A DNA stretch of 6,081 bases from Actinomycetota bacterium. Lineage in GTDB: Bacteria > Actinomycetota > Thermoleophilia > Gaiellales > Gaiellaceae. Positions within the stretch are counted from its first letter, which is position 1. Each line of letters opens with the position of its first letter. The notes under the pieces were generated by a model. It was given only the letters and a program-made list of their open reading frames with translations, was not told where the DNA came from and ran no database searches. Shown here one piece after another: positions 5,537 to 6,081 of this stretch. Location: assembly GCA_013817555.1 (NCBI GenBank), contig JACDCN010000134.1, forward strand, positions 1 to 6,081, read 5' to 3'. The position numbers were made by a program, and so were the translations under genes.

Positions 5537-6081
5537 GTGGCGCGATTGCCGCAGACCCTGATCGTCCTCGCCTTGCTCGGCGCGACTGCAGCCGCGTTCG
5601 CGTTCACCGAGCGCGTGAAGCTCGAGCGGAGCCCGATCACCGGAACCAAGGTCGACCGCGTCTTCTCCCCGGTCTGCGAGTGCGCCCGCAACGTGGCCGT
5701 CATCTCGTTCGTGCTCCGCAGGAGGGGAACGGTGACCGTCGACATGCTCGACGCGGGCGGGAGGCGCGTGCGCAGGCTCGTCCGTGGCCGGGACGAGCTG
5801 AAGGGGCGGGTCTCGTACACGTGGGACGGCCGCGACGACCTCGAGCGGACCGTCGAAGAAGGCGTCTATCGGCCCCGTGTCGAGCTCGAGGAGCGCGGAC
5901 GCACGATCGTGCTCCCGAATCCGATCCGTGTCGACACGACCGCTCCACGGATCCGGCTGCTCCGCGTATTGCCGCAGGTCTTCTCGCCGGACGGAGACGG
6001 ACGTCGCGATCGCGTCACCGCTCGGTATGAGACCGACGAGCAGGCACGCGCGATGATGCTCGTCGACGGCAGGCGTCGCGT
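5537..6081 (+). CDS. Membrane-anchored or secreted protein with FlgD-like Ig repeats, 3' end missing
   Basis: An open frame runs from GTG 5537 to the right edge without a stop (181 complete codons). A hydrophobic segment at residues 7-23 follows a short basic start and looks like a signal peptide or N-terminal anchor, so the rest should be outside the membrane. A FlgD-like Ig domain spans about 42-135, with the hallmark YTWDGRDD at 94-101, EEGVYRPRVEL at 107-117 and a closing VDTTAPRI. A second unit begins with VFSPDGDGRRD at 148-158, the acidic loop typical of FlgD/CHU_C-like repeats. The first unit has the matching start VFSPVCECARN (42-52), so the period is about 106 residues. Such domains occur in surface, adhesion and cell-wall proteins; the protein's own function is unknown. 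The gene starts 6 nt after the deacetylase stop, without a clear Shine-Dalgarno, so it may be read through from upstream. Confidence 0.75.
   Translation, partial: MARLPQTLIVLALLGATAAAFAFTERVKLERSPITGTKVDRVFSPVCECARNVAVISFVLRRRGTVTVDMLDAGGRRVRRLVRGRDELKGRVSYTWDGRDDLERTVEEGVYRPRVELEERGRTIVLPNPIRVDTTAPRIRLLRVLPQVFSPDGDGRRDRVTARYETDEQARAMMLVDGRRR

Overview
The window is high-GC bacterial DNA with eight genes, all on the + strand and packed end to end. Four junctions overlap (one by 29 nt, three by 4 nt) and the other three gaps are 10, 20 and 6 nt, so there is no intergenic stretch of any size. GC-rich codon third positions, five GTG starts or possible starts and the gene families suggest an actinobacterium, perhaps of the Thermoleophilia type. 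The taxonomic call is inference from style only. No tRNA, rRNA, insertion sequence, CRISPR array or clear promoter was seen, and no convincing intrinsic terminator.

Bases 1-3948 form a sulfur block. It holds the 3' two thirds of a phosphosulfolactate synthase gene (ComA family), an iron-sulfur APS reductase (cysH), an APS kinase (cysC), a single-chain ATP sulfurylase (sat) and a TauE/SafE-type sulfite or sulfonate exporter. Together these activate sulfate to APS, then either reduce APS to sulfite or phosphorylate it to PAPS. Sulfite is the co-substrate of phosphosulfolactate synthase (sulfite + PEP gives phosphosulfolactate), so the block could in principle turn sulfate into a C3 sulfonate rather than only into sulfide. 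No sulfite reductase lies in the window. That link is the most interesting biological hypothesis here.

Bases 3969-5530 hold a two-gene unit coupled by an ATGA overlap. One gene encodes a formyltransferase related to methionyl-tRNA and sugar-amine formyltransferases, with Gly where the family's catalytic-site Asn normally sits. The other encodes a PIG-L/LmbE-type zinc deacetylase. Together they could swap an N-acetyl for an N-formyl group on an amino sugar or similar amine, but the substrate cannot be read from the sequence.

From 5537 to the right edge an open reading frame, cut by the window end, encodes a membrane-anchored or secreted protein with FlgD-like Ig repeats. It probably opens an envelope or surface-related region. 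Finer points are a small hairpin that pairs with the GGAGG motif at the comA/cysH junction and carries the comA stop codon in its loop, an uncertain cysH start, and a perfect 7-bp hairpin near the 3' end of the exporter gene.
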